DNA of 64,000 nucleotides from UMGS1649 sp045534225 (GCA_045534225.1 JAZSJJ010000009.1:97052-161051); one strand, 5' to 3'; shown: positions 52,917-60,939, counted from the first letter of the stretch. A program made the numbers and translations. The notes: generated from the letters alone by a model not told the origin.

Positions 52917-53271
52917 TGGTGGAGGTGATGGGAATTGAACCCATGTCCGAAAATTTCTATACATACCTGCTTCTCCGAGTGCAGTATCTATTTATTGTTT
53001 CCCAGATACTTGTAATAGATACAAAACTTATATCTAGTAGCCATTTAGTTACCCATTATCTTAGTGGCAAAGATAACTTTGTTTTCCGTATAATTGATGC
53101 CCATATAATCCCTACGGCGAAAACTATATGAACAGGCGCTTACATTAAGCAGCCATTGCTAATCTATTATCAGCGTTTAAATTTAAATTTCGCTTTTTTA
53201 TAGTGGCCGAAGCGACCATCCACTACTCGCTACCTGTACTTTAAAATAGCCGTCAAAACCAGTACACCCCC
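52917..53271 (-). ncRNA. ssrA: Transfer-messenger RNA
   Basis: 355 bases. The 5' end GGGGGTG pairs with CACCTCC before ACCA at the 3' end, forming a seven-pair acceptor stem; TTCAATTCCCATC near the 3' end is the T arm. The tag frame at 53145-53174 starts with resume codon GCT and encodes ADNRLAMAA then TAA, similar in length and ends to clostridial tags such as ADDNFAIAA. Pseudoknot-rich middle as usual. With SmpB it rescues stalled ribosomes. It carries its own consensus promoter and terminator. Confidence 0.97.
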
Positions 53272-53282
53272 GTACTTTTAAT

Positions 53283-53311
53283 ATTATACTATATTTTTTT
53301 GCTTTTGCCAA
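53283..53311 (-). promoter_or_regulatory. SigA promoter of ssrA
   Basis: TTGGCA (53306-53311), 17-base spacer, TATAAT (53283-53288); transcription would start within a few bases of the mature 5' end. Confidence 0.9.
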
Positions 53312-53323
53312 TAGAAAAAATAA

Positions 53324-53347
53324 AAGAGGCTAATTAAATAACCTCTT
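53324..53347 (-). terminator. Terminator of the kinase-like/56-residue gene pair
   Basis: AAGAGGTTA pairs with TAGCCTCTT (G-U), then TTATTTTTTC on the minus strand, directly before the ssrA promoter. Confidence 0.85.
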
Positions 53348-53362
53348 CTTCCAATTCATTTT

Positions 53363-53533
53363 CTAATCTATTACTTCAATATATGCCGATTCCGCATATG
53401 GTTGTACATTAGTATCATCCGTATTTGTATCTGGAGTTGCATTCATATTACGATATGCCATTCCCATTCCTAGTACTATAAATCCTATTCCTAGTATTAT
53501 TACAGCTATTCCCATTAATTTATTTCCACCCAT
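53363..53533 (-). CDS. 56-residue single-helix membrane protein
   Basis: Begins MGGNKLMGIAVIILGIGFI: one membrane helix (about 7-25), then a Thr/Asp/Asn-rich extracytoplasmic tail. ATG after AAGGAGAATAATT, starting two bases past the stop of the REC/kinase-like gene and ended by a terminator. Co-transcribed and probably coupled. Function unknown. Confidence 0.75.
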   Translation of the reverse strand: MGGNKLMGIAVIILGIGFIVLGMGMAYRNMNATPDTNTDDTNVQPYAESAYIEVID

Positions 53534-53535
53534 AA

Positions 53536-54582
53536 TTATTCTCCTTTGTTTTTCTTCAATTCTATTACATATTGATTTGCAACTTCTTCAAATCCAATGT
53601 CTGCAATTCTTCCAGTTATATTTTTTATTAAATATATTTGTGTTTTATTTAATAAGTAAGATTTATCGCTACTTAATGAAATGTACCACGCTGTATCGTT
53701 TTCGCGCATATTTAATATAATTTTATCTCCATTTTCAGATTTTTCAATTAACTTATGAACTATCTCACAAAGTATAAATATTACATCATCGATAGCTCCG
53801 TATACATATGAATCAGGTTTTAACGCTATGTTTTCTTCAAAAATTGCACATTTACTTCTCATTTCATTTGCTGTCATTAATTTTAATGTTTCAATAATAT
53901 CTCTAACTGTAAGCCCTACCTTCGCACTACCTTCATCTGTTTGATTTATTATTGTTTTACAAATCTTATCTATTCTTTCTATTTGGCTCTTACTATTTAG
54001 GTAAGCTGCATTTAGCTTGCCATAAGCTTCATCACCCGTATCAGACTTTATGCTATCTACAAGCATTTTTGTAGCTTCCATACTAGCCCCTATAGATAAT
54101 AACGGAGTCTTTAATTCTTCTGCTATTCCTTTAACTAGTTTTCCCATAGCATTTATTCTGTATCTAGAAAGTTCTATTAAGTTTTGTTGATTAAATATTC
54201 TTACAGCTGATGTTACTTGTAATAATAACTTTTCTACTCCATCAGATTTATCATGATAATTTTGTATATTAAGTCTTTTTAATGTTTCTTCTGGTGGCTG
54301 TTGTCCAGCAAATCCAGTTTGTAATATTATTATGACTCTATCGTTAAACTCACGTATTTTATTTACTACATCTTCTCCTGTAAGTTCAGGCATATAATAG
54401 TCTAACAATATAATATGGAAATTACCGCTACTTACCTTATTTATTGCATCTGATCCACTTGTTGCTATATCTACATTATACCCTTTTGTTTTTAAGAAAA
54501 AGGCTGTTACTTGTATGTAGTCTAAATCATCGTCTACTAATAATATGTTTACATGTTTTTTTAGTTCTTCATAATTTTCCAT
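53536..54582 (-). CDS. Receiver domain fused to a degenerate histidine kinase core
   Basis: 348 residues. Receiver domain (1-125) with ILLVDDDLDYIQ, phospho-acceptor Asp in ILLDYYMPELTGE and Lys in HDKSDG. A HisKA-like helical pair follows (INAMGKLVKGIAEELKTPLLSIGASM), where the catalytic His of AHELKTP is Glu. The HATPase-like region (EIVHKLIEKSENGDKIILNM) lacks N, G1 and G2 boxes. It therefore cannot autophosphorylate in the usual way; perhaps it works as a phospho-controlled dimeric scaffold. No DNA-binding domain. Followed at once by a 56-residue membrane protein. Confidence 0.82.
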   Translation of the reverse strand: MENYEELKKHVNILLVDDDLDYIQVTAFFLKTKGYNVDIATSGSDAINKVSSGNFHIILLDYYMPELTGEDVVNKIREFNDRVIIILQTGFAGQQPPEETLKRLNIQNYHDKSDGVEKLLLQVTSAVRIFNQQNLIELSRYRINAMGKLVKGIAEELKTPLLSIGASMEATKMLVDSIKSDTGDEAYGKLNAAYLNSKSQIERIDKICKTIINQTDEGSAKVGLTVRDIIETLKLMTANEMRSKCAIFEENIALKPDSYVYGAIDDVIFILCEIVHKLIEKSENGDKIILNMRENDTAWYISLSSDKSYLLNKTQIYLIKNITGRIADIGFEEVANQYVIELKKNKGE

Positions 54583-54654
54583 ATTTATCCCCTCTTTATC
54601 TTTTATGATTATATTACATATTTTTTCAAAATGGAATAGTTTTTGAAAATAAAA

Positions 54655-54682
54655 AAGAATAACAACTGTTGTTGTTATCCTT
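54655..54682 (-). terminator. Terminator of the glycosyltransferase operon
   Basis: AAGGATAACAAC pairs with GTTGTTATTCTT (one G-U) around AACA, then TTTTATT on the minus strand. Confidence 0.88.
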
Positions 54683-54712
54683 TTTGCATATCCTTCATTT
54701 ATATTATATACA

Positions 54713-56170
54713 TTATTTTATCTTCTTGTATATACTTGCTGTATCATCTGTATAAATACATTCATAATCTTCTTTATCATCTAACATTCTAGAAGTCAAT
54801 GAGTTAGTCTGTACTAAATATGTATTAAAATTGTATTTCTCCATTGCATCTTTATATCCTTCTTGTAACATTTGAATCTTAGCAAAATCTTTTGCCACAG
54901 TTATTCCTTCGTTATATTCTTCAGTATATAAATCTGCTCTTGAATCTATAAACACCTTGACATCATTTAGTATTAAATATCCTCCCCAAATGTACTCGTT
55001 ATATAATACTGTATCTTCGTCTATATTTTCCTTTAATACTTCAACAGCTTTTACGGGTGCTACCGCATCTTCTAAATAATCTAAATTTCTAGTAGAAAGC
55101 ATATCCACTCCTAGTACTAACATCACCATTATACTAGTTACAACAAAAGTTATCTTGTCTACTTTTTCTAAATCCATAGTCTTTATTATGCTTAATATGT
55201 ATTTTACTATTACCGCACTACATATTATAAACAAACTTGTATATCTGTATGCTGTAAAATGCATAAATAATGTACCAAATATTAAAAGCATATCCTTTAG
55301 TTCTATTTTAGCTTTACTTACCATAAATACAAATATTACAAATATTATATAAAATACGTGTAGCATAGTAATACTATCTCTCATTGAGAATGGTTGGAAT
55401 TCATCTATATACATATTTATAAAATCATTTCCAAGAGTTTTGAAAGAGTACATCACTCCATCAATTCCATACGGATTAACAAACAATAATAAAATTCCAA
55501 TTACACCTAAAAGTATTAATTTCTTAAATCTTTTAGCATCTGGTTTTGTATTTGTATTTAACCATAAAAACTTTATATTTAGCGCGTCTAGTCCATATAC
55601 TCCTAAAAGTATAAAGTAAAATGGTGCAACTCCCATATGGAAATTTGTAAGTAATAGCGGAATTATTCCAAGACCTATATAATATTTAAGCTTATCTTGT
55701 TTCCTGCTTTTTTCTAATAATAGCAGTTCTATAGCAAATAACATATAACTTATCATTTGTGCTCTTACGGAAATGAACATTGTCATTAATACCATTTGCA
55801 CACAAAGCATTGAATAAGATAGCTTTTTACTTCCACATAGCTCCATGTTTAGTAAATACATAAGCCACGCTAGCCCAAGTGCCATTAATACTTCTAATAT
55901 ATAAAGTCCTGTAAATTCACCTATCGCATAAACAAAATATATTACTACATCTGTAAAGAAATGATGTGCTACATATTTTAAGCCCTCATGCATAGAAAAT
56001 GTATCAATATCCCATGTCCACTCTTTAACAAGTTTTTCACCCACTTTAATACTCCAAAAAGTATCGTTTTGCATAGGTTTAGGACATAATATTATAATAC
56101 TTATTACCATTGCAAGAGTAAGTAATATTGGTGCTATATTTTTCTTTATATTAATTTTAATTTTATCCAT
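54713..56170 (-). CDS. GT-C-type multi-pass membrane glycosyltransferase-like protein
   Basis: 485 residues with about 10-11 membrane helices. The first loop has an Asp near the membrane (QNDTFWSIKVGEKLVKEWTWDIDTF), typical of GT-C enzymes, and the soluble end has YNEYIWGGYLILNDVKVFIDSRADLY, a motif shared by many uncharacterised GT-C-like proteins. Seven bases after a polyprenyl-phosphate glycosyltransferase gene, which would supply lipid-linked sugar. Acceptor unknown; pilin-like surface proteins are one possibility. Confidence 0.72.
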   Translation of the reverse strand: MDKIKINIKKNIAPILLTLAMVISIIILCPKPMQNDTFWSIKVGEKLVKEWTWDIDTFSMHEGLKYVAHHFFTDVVIYFVYAIGEFTGLYILEVLMALGLAWLMYLLNMELCGSKKLSYSMLCVQMVLMTMFISVRAQMISYMLFAIELLLLEKSRKQDKLKYYIGLGIIPLLLTNFHMGVAPFYFILLGVYGLDALNIKFLWLNTNTKPDAKRFKKLILLGVIGILLLFVNPYGIDGVMYSFKTLGNDFINMYIDEFQPFSMRDSITMLHVFYIIFVIFVFMVSKAKIELKDMLLIFGTLFMHFTAYRYTSLFIICSAVIVKYILSIIKTMDLEKVDKITFVVTSIMVMLVLGVDMLSTRNLDYLEDAVAPVKAVEVLKENIDEDTVLYNEYIWGGYLILNDVKVFIDSRADLYTEEYNEGITVAKDFAKIQMLQEGYKDAMEKYNFNTYLVQTNSLTSRMLDDKEDYECIYTDDTASIYKKIK

Positions 56171-56177
56171 ATAACAC

Positions 56178-57119
56178 CTACTTATCTAAATTATATTTAT
56201 CTCTAATAATATATTCTGGTCTCTTTCTTGCTTCATCATATATTCTAGAAATGTATTCTGCAAGAATCCATATAGCTATAAATAGCATACCAAACATAAA
56301 TGTCATTGTTACCATTATTGATGTCCACCCTGGCATTAATGTATTTAATTCAAATATATATGAACATAATGCATATACTAAAATTGCAAAAGATAATATT
56401 ATATTAAATATTCCAAGTCCTGCAATTATTTTAAGTGGCTTTGTTGAAAAGCTTATCATACCATCAAGTGCTAGTTTAAGCATCTTTTTAAGTGGATATT
56501 TAGTCTTTCCAGCTGCTCTTTGTTTTCTATCATATTCATATGGTGTTTGCTTAAAGCCAACCCAGCTTCCAAGTCCCCTTAAGAATTTGTTATGCTCTGG
56601 CATAGCGCATATTACATCTACAACTTTTCTATCTATTAATCTAAAATCTCCAGTATCTAACGGAATATATACATCAGATAATTTATTAAGAAATCTATAG
56701 AAAGCTTTAGCTGTCATAAGCTTAAATTTACTTTCACCCTCACGACTTCTTCTTACTGCATATACAACATCATTTCCTTCTTTCCAAAGATTAACCATGT
56801 CACCAATAGTCTCTGGTGGATCTTGTAAATCTACATCTATTATTACTACAGCATCTCCACTACTATTTCTCATTCCAGCAGTAACTGCAGCTTGGTGTCC
56901 AAAGTTTCTAGAGAAAGATACTACTTTAACATTTTCATCTTTGTTAGATAATTCTACTAACATATCTAATGTATTATCTTTACTTCCATCATTTACGAAT
57001 ACCATTTCATAATCGTAATCTGTGAATTCCTTTAATACAGCAGACATTCTTTCATAAAATTTATCTACAACTTCCTCTTCATTATAGCAAGGTGCTATTA
57101 CCGATATTTTTTGCTTCAT
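56178..57119 (-). CDS. Family 2 glycosyltransferase (polyprenyl-phosphate sugar synthase, GtrB-like)
   Basis: 313 residues. GT-A domain: APCYNEEEVVDKFYERM, VFVNDGSKDNTLDML, IIDVDLQDPPE (metal-binding DxD), YAVRRSREGESKFK; then two C-terminal membrane helices (about 232-256 and 267-290). Typical of DPM1/GtrB enzymes that put glucose or a related sugar on undecaprenyl phosphate. Partner gene is the GT-C-like protein downstream. Confidence 0.92.
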   Translation of the reverse strand: MKQKISVIAPCYNEEEVVDKFYERMSAVLKEFTDYDYEMVFVNDGSKDNTLDMLVELSNKDENVKVVSFSRNFGHQAAVTAGMRNSSGDAVVIIDVDLQDPPETIGDMVNLWKEGNDVVYAVRRSREGESKFKLMTAKAFYRFLNKLSDVYIPLDTGDFRLIDRKVVDVICAMPEHNKFLRGLGSWVGFKQTPYEYDRKQRAAGKTKYPLKKMLKLALDGMISFSTKPLKIIAGLGIFNIILSFAILVYALCSYIFELNTLMPGWTSIMVTMTFMFGMLFIAIWILAEYISRIYDEARKRPEYIIRDKYNLDK

Positions 57120-57143
57120 TTATATACCCCCCTATTAAACAAT

Positions 57144-57201
57144 AAAGCTTGGCTTTACATACGGTTATTATATCATAACCATATGTATATGTCCAAGCTT
57201 T
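57144..57201 (-). terminator. Long hairpin after glyS containing a -10-like element
   Basis: AAAGCTTGG pairs with CCAAGCTTT, enclosing a second stem (ACATATGGTTAT with ATAACCGTATGT). The loop region has TATAAT. It may end glyS transcription and also start the glycosyltransferase transcript. Confidence 0.65.
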
Positions 57202-57226
57202 ATAAATATTTTATATATTATTGTAA

Positions 57227-58594
57227 TTAGATATCAAATCTATTTCCAAAGTATGATTCAAGTTCATCAATTTTTACTCTTAATTGTTCCATAGTATCTC
57301 TATCTCTTACTGTTACTGTACCATCTTCTAATGTATCGAAGTCTACTGTAATACAGTATGGCGTACCAATTTCATCTTGTCTTCTATATCTCTTACCGAT
57401 ACTTCCTGATTCATCGTAATCACACATATATTTCATTCTTAACATGTCATATACTTCATTAGCTTTTTCAGATAATTTCTTAGATAAAGGAAGAACCGCT
57501 ACTTTAATAGGAGCTATTCTTGGACTTAAGTGTAATACTACTCTTTCGTCACCTTCACCTAATTGTTGTACTTCATAAGCTTCACACATTACTGCTAGAA
57601 CTGTTCTATCTAGACCATATGTAGATTCAATGATATATGGAATATATCTTTCATTAGTTTCAAGATCAATATATTCTTGTCTTGTACCACTATATTCTTG
57701 GTGTCTTGTTAAGTCGTAATTTGTTCTGTTGTGTGTACCGTTTATTTCACCCCAACCAAATGGGAATAAGTATTCTATATCACACGCAGCTTTAGCATAG
57801 AATGCTAATTTTTCGTGATCATGGTATCTTAATTTATCCTCTGGTAAACCTAAATCCATGAAATATTTTTTACCATATTCTTTGAAGTATGCATATAATT
57901 CTTCATCTTGACCTTCTTTACAGAAAGTTTGGAATTCCATTTGTTCGAATTCTATTGTTCTAAATGTAAAGTTACCTGGTGTTATTTCATTTCTAAACGC
58001 TTTACCAATTTGACCAATACTAAATGGTAGTTTAGCTCTCATTGTTCTTTGAACATTTAAGAAGTTAACATATTCACCTTGAGCATTTTCTGGTCTTAAA
58101 TATATTGTTAATTGGTTGTCTGCAGTAACACCTCTTTGTGTTGCAAACATTAAGTTAAATTCTCTAATACCTGTAAAGTTTGAGCTACCACATTTAGGAC
58201 ATGGTATTTTGTGTTCAGTAATGTATTCTACCATTTGTTCTTTAGTCATACCATCTGCATGAGCATTTTCATCAAAATCATTTATTAGATTATCTGCTCT
58301 AAGTCTCATTTTACATTCTTTACAGTCTAGAAGTGGATCTGAGAAACTTGCTACGTGACCACTTGCTTCCCATACTCTTGGATGCATTAATATATCTGCA
58401 TCTACTTCAAAGCTGTTTTTTCTTTCTTGGATAAATCTTTTTCTCCAAGTATCTTTAATGTTGTTTTTTAGTCTTGTACCTAAAGGACCATAATCCCAAG
58501 TATTTGCAAGACCACCATATATTTCTGAACCAGGATATATAAATCCTCTGTTTTTGCATAATGCAACTATATCTTTAATTGTAAATTCACTCAT
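57227..58594 (-). CDS. glyS: Glycyl-tRNA synthetase (dimeric type)
   Basis: 455 residues, class II single-chain form. Zinc-binding and catalytic features: GFIYPGSEIYGGLANTWDYGPLG, ECKMRLR/CPKCGSSNF, TARPENAQ-like YLRPENAQGEYVNF, FRNEITPGNFTFRTIEFEQMEF, and motif 3 STYGLDRTVLAVM; the anticodon domain follows (PRIAPIKVAVLPL). Charges tRNA-Gly. The ATG at 58592-58594 has AGAGG upstream; a TTG eight codons earlier is less likely. Its product matters for the CGG sites, where glycine codons follow. Confidence 0.97.
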   Translation of the reverse strand: MSEFTIKDIVALCKNRGFIYPGSEIYGGLANTWDYGPLGTRLKNNIKDTWRKRFIQERKNSFEVDADILMHPRVWEASGHVASFSDPLLDCKECKMRLRADNLINDFDENAHADGMTKEQMVEYITEHKIPCPKCGSSNFTGIREFNLMFATQRGVTADNQLTIYLRPENAQGEYVNFLNVQRTMRAKLPFSIGQIGKAFRNEITPGNFTFRTIEFEQMEFQTFCKEGQDEELYAYFKEYGKKYFMDLGLPEDKLRYHDHEKLAFYAKAACDIEYLFPFGWGEINGTHNRTNYDLTRHQEYSGTRQEYIDLETNERYIPYIIESTYGLDRTVLAVMCEAYEVQQLGEGDERVVLHLSPRIAPIKVAVLPLSKKLSEKANEVYDMLRMKYMCDYDESGSIGKRYRRQDEIGTPYCITVDFDTLEDGTVTVRDRDTMEQLRVKIDELESYFGNRFDI

Positions 58595-58595
58595 T

Positions 58596-58778
58596 TTATT
58601 TTCCTCTTTTCTTTTCAATATTTTCTAACCTTTTGGCGTTCACCTTTTGTTCATCAATATTTAAAGAATTGTCTAGTGTAGGAACAAAATCATAACCGTA
58701 GTCTTCTTCTTTTATTCTGTTTGTTTCTTTATCCACAGTTTGTTTTGTTTCTTTTAATTTTAATTTCTTTTTATCCAC
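58596..58778 (-). CDS. 60-residue charged protein of unknown function
   Basis: GTG start at 58776-58778 a few bases after AGGTGATT. Very rich in Lys, Glu and Asn (KKLKLKETKQTVDKETNRIKEED), no membrane helix. Sits between xseB and glyS in the same direction with one base before glyS's ATG, so it is probably translated with them. No family recognised. Confidence 0.55.
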   Translation of the reverse strand: MDKKKLKLKETKQTVDKETNRIKEEDYGYDFVPTLDNSLNIDEQKVNAKRLENIEKKRGK

Positions 58779-58809
58779 ATAATCACCTAATATAATTATG
58801 TGTAAATAA

Positions 58810-59028
58810 CTATTCTTCTACAACAAAAGGCTCTTCTTTTAATTCATCTTTTCCAACTAGTACATTTATTTTCTTTTCTGCTGTATCTAGTTTGCTTTCA
58901 CATTCTTTAGAAAGCTTTATGCCTGCTTCAAATTTAGCTATTGCATCATCAAGGCTTAAATCACCTTTTTCAAGTTCTAATACTACTTGTTCTAATTCTT
59001 TTATGCTTTGTTCAAAAGTCTTTTCCAT
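58810..59028 (-). CDS. xseB: Exodeoxyribonuclease VII small subunit
   Basis: 72 residues with the XseB pattern FEQSIKELEQVVLELEKGDLSLDDAIAKFEAGIKLSKECESKL, a helical hairpin that wraps the large subunit. TAAGGAGGAAAT upstream overlaps the xseA stop, so synthesis is coupled to xseA reaching its true end, which needs both +1 shifts. Confidence 0.96.
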   Translation of the reverse strand: MEKTFEQSIKELEQVVLELEKGDLSLDDAIAKFEAGIKLSKECESKLDTAEKKINVLVGKDELKEEPFVVEE

Positions 59029-59037
59029 ATTTCCTCC

Positions 59038-60245
59038 TTAAGCCTCTACGCTTTCTACTCTTGTTTTTATTTTTCCATCCATTACTTTAACTATTAGGCT
59101 TTCACCGCGACTTAACATCTCCAGTTTTATTTACTAACTTGCCACTTTCATTTGTAGCAACTGAGTATCCTCTAGCCATTGTCTTTAATGGACTTAATGA
59201 ATCTAATAATGCCACTTGTTTTTCAAAAGCTGCTCTACATTTAGTTTGTACTTTTACTACACCCGCTTCTAAATGTTTAACATAGTTATCTGTCATCATT
59301 CTATATTTTGCAATAATATCCATAGGACGTTTTTCAAGTCTACCTTTTGTTAAGGCTGTTAAATATTGTTTATATCTTGCATGTTTGTTTAACACTGCTG
59401 TTCTCATACGGATATTTAACGAATCTAGTTTAGACTTAATTTCTGCTTCTGACGGATATACAAGCTCTGCTGCCGCACTTGGTGTTGGAGCTCTTAAATC
59501 CGAAACAAAATCACAAATAGTGAAGTCTGTTTCATGCCCTACTGCAGATACTATTGGTATTCTTGATGCAAATATTGCTCTTGCTAAGTTTTCATCATTA
59601 AATCCAAATAGATCTTCAAAAGAGCCGCCGTCCTCTAGCTATAATTATTACATCTATATCATCTCTACTATTAAATGTCTTTATTCCTTCAATCACAGTC
59701 GATGCAACATCTGCACCTTGAACTGCTGCTGGATATAATAACAAATTAACATTTGTAAAACGTCTTGTGCTTACATTTATTATATCTCTAATAACTGCAC
59801 CTGTACTTGAAGTTATTACACCAACACGACTTGGCATGTATGGTATTTTCTTTTTATATGCTGGGCTAAATAAACCTTCAGCCTCAAGCTTTGCTTTTAG
59901 TGCTTCATATTTTTGGTAAAGCTCACCAACACCGTCTAAAGATATGCTCTTTACATATACTTGGTAAGTACCTCCAACATCATAAACACTAACTGTTCCT
60001 GTTACAACTACAGACGCACCATCAGATAATTTTATATTTAGATTTTGCGCTGCGTTTCTAAACATTACACATTTTATTGTTGAAGTTTCATCTTTAAGTG
60101 TAAAGTACAAATGTCCTGATTGATGTGCCTTAAAGTTTGTTATCTCACCTTTTATGGCCACATATGACAAAAACGGGTCCTTATCGAACACCATTTTTAT
60201 GTACTTATTCACATTAGAAACTGTAAATACTTTTCTTTCTTCCAT
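59038..60245 (-). CDS. xseA: Exodeoxyribonuclease VII large subunit, read through two +1 shifts at CGG
   Basis: About 401 residues when two bases are skipped. N-terminal OB fold (FTVSNVNKYIKMVFDKDPFLSYVAIKGEITNF), catalytic domain with YMPSRVGVITSSTGAVIRDI, then IIARG at the first break. Skipping C59630 restores ARGGGSFEDLFGFNDE, the most conserved XseA motif, and later AVGHETDFTICDFVSDLRAPTPSAAAE. The second break lies after GDVKS; skipping C59107 gives GESLIVKVMDG and a stop at 59038 that abuts xseB. Cuts single-stranded DNA with XseB. A pseudogene or assembly error is possible, but all flanking sequence is intact. Confidence 0.88.
59104..59107 (-). other. CGG +1 recoding site 2 in xseA
   Basis: Zero-frame TCG-CGG-TGA; skipping C59107 gives TCG-GGT-GAA and the expected D-V-K-S-G-E end of XseA. 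Here the in-frame stop directly follows CGG. Confidence 0.78.
59627..59630 (-). other. CGG +1 recoding site 1 in xseA
   Basis: Zero-frame GGA-CGG-CGG-CTC; skipping C59630 gives GGA-GGC-GGC-TCT, restoring RGGGS. Confidence 0.82.
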
Positions 60246-60665
60246 TATACTTCCCTGTCTTTTAAAATCTCTCTAAGTACTCCATTGACAAAGTTTGAAG
60301 AAGCATCATTTCCATATTTTTTAGCTAATTCTACCGCTTCATTTACTGCTACCTTTGGTGGAATACCTTCTGTGAATGCGATTTCATAAACTGCTAATCT
60401 AAGTATTGCAAGATCTATTTTAAATATTCTTTCAATGCTCCAGTTTTTTAATTTCGCAAGTATCATATTATCTATTTCTTTTTCATGTTCAGATATACCG
60501 CACGATGGCAGCATCAAAATATGCTTTTTCTTCTGCATCTAAAGTTTTCATATCTTCTTCAGATACTGTTATAATGCTTTCTAATGTATCTTCCATTTCG
60601 CAATTCCCATAAAGCGTTGCATATACATATTTAAAACTTACGTCTCTTGCCTTTCTTCTTCCCAT
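60245..60665 (-). CDS. nusB: Transcription antitermination protein NusB, read through one +1 shift at CGG
   Basis: About 139 residues when one base is skipped. The first frame starts GRRKARDVSFKYVYATLYG (typical RRxARxxALQxLY-like start) and breaks after YFDAAIV. Skipping C60500 gives GISEHEKEIDNMILAKLKNWSIERIFKIDLAILRLAVYEI, the NusB core, then PPKVAVNEAVELAKKYG. NusB binds boxA RNA with S10 during rRNA transcription and is normally important for growth, arguing against decay. The stop shares one base with the xseA start. Confidence 0.9.
60497..60500 (-). other. CGG +1 recoding site in nusB
   Basis: Zero-frame GTG-CGG-TAT-ATC-TGA; skipping C60500 gives GTG-GGT-ATA and restores NusB. Confidence 0.82.
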
Positions 60666-60668
60666 TTT

Positions 60669-60920
60669 TTACTCCTCATCATCATCTTTTACTGTGTATT
60701 TTATTTCTTCTTTTCTTCTTTTAAATGCTCTAGATATATATTCGTTATCTTCTTGGATACGTTTACCTATATATATAGCACCTACTAATAAAGCTACTGT
60801 TATTAATGCTTCAACTAAAAATTTTACTATTCCAGTAAATACTAGAAATAAAACAATAGTTACGCACAAAATAACCCATCTATTTTTAATTATATAATCT
60901 AAAAAACTTTCTTTTTTCAT
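60669..60920 (-). CDS. DUF2273-type small membrane protein
   Basis: 83 residues: two closely spaced membrane helices (about 13-33 and 35-50) with the DUF2273-like layout (IIKNRWVILCVTIVLFLVFTGIVKFLVEALITVALLVGAIYIGKRI), then a charged tail. In Firmicutes it lies between amaP and nusB or asp23, as here. Part of the alkaline-shock/envelope cluster; mechanism unknown. Confidence 0.85.
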   Translation of the reverse strand: MKKESFLDYIIKNRWVILCVTIVLFLVFTGIVKFLVEALITVALLVGAIYIGKRIQEDNEYISRAFKRRKEEIKYTVKDDDEE

Positions 60921-60939
60921 AGTTACTCCCTTCCGAAAA

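Noticed and set aside
9976..60665. Ordinary homopolymer sequencing errors as the cause of the five frame breaks
   Set aside because: None of the breaks lies in a homopolymer longer than two or three bases; all are an extra C before GG producing CGG. Read-level data are still needed to exclude errors fully.
9976..60665. P-site slippage as in prfB or classic -1 slippery heptamers
   Set aside because: Codons before CGG (AGA, CGT, GGA, TCG, GTG) do not re-pair in the +1 frame in any consistent way, and no X-XXY-YYZ heptamer is present.
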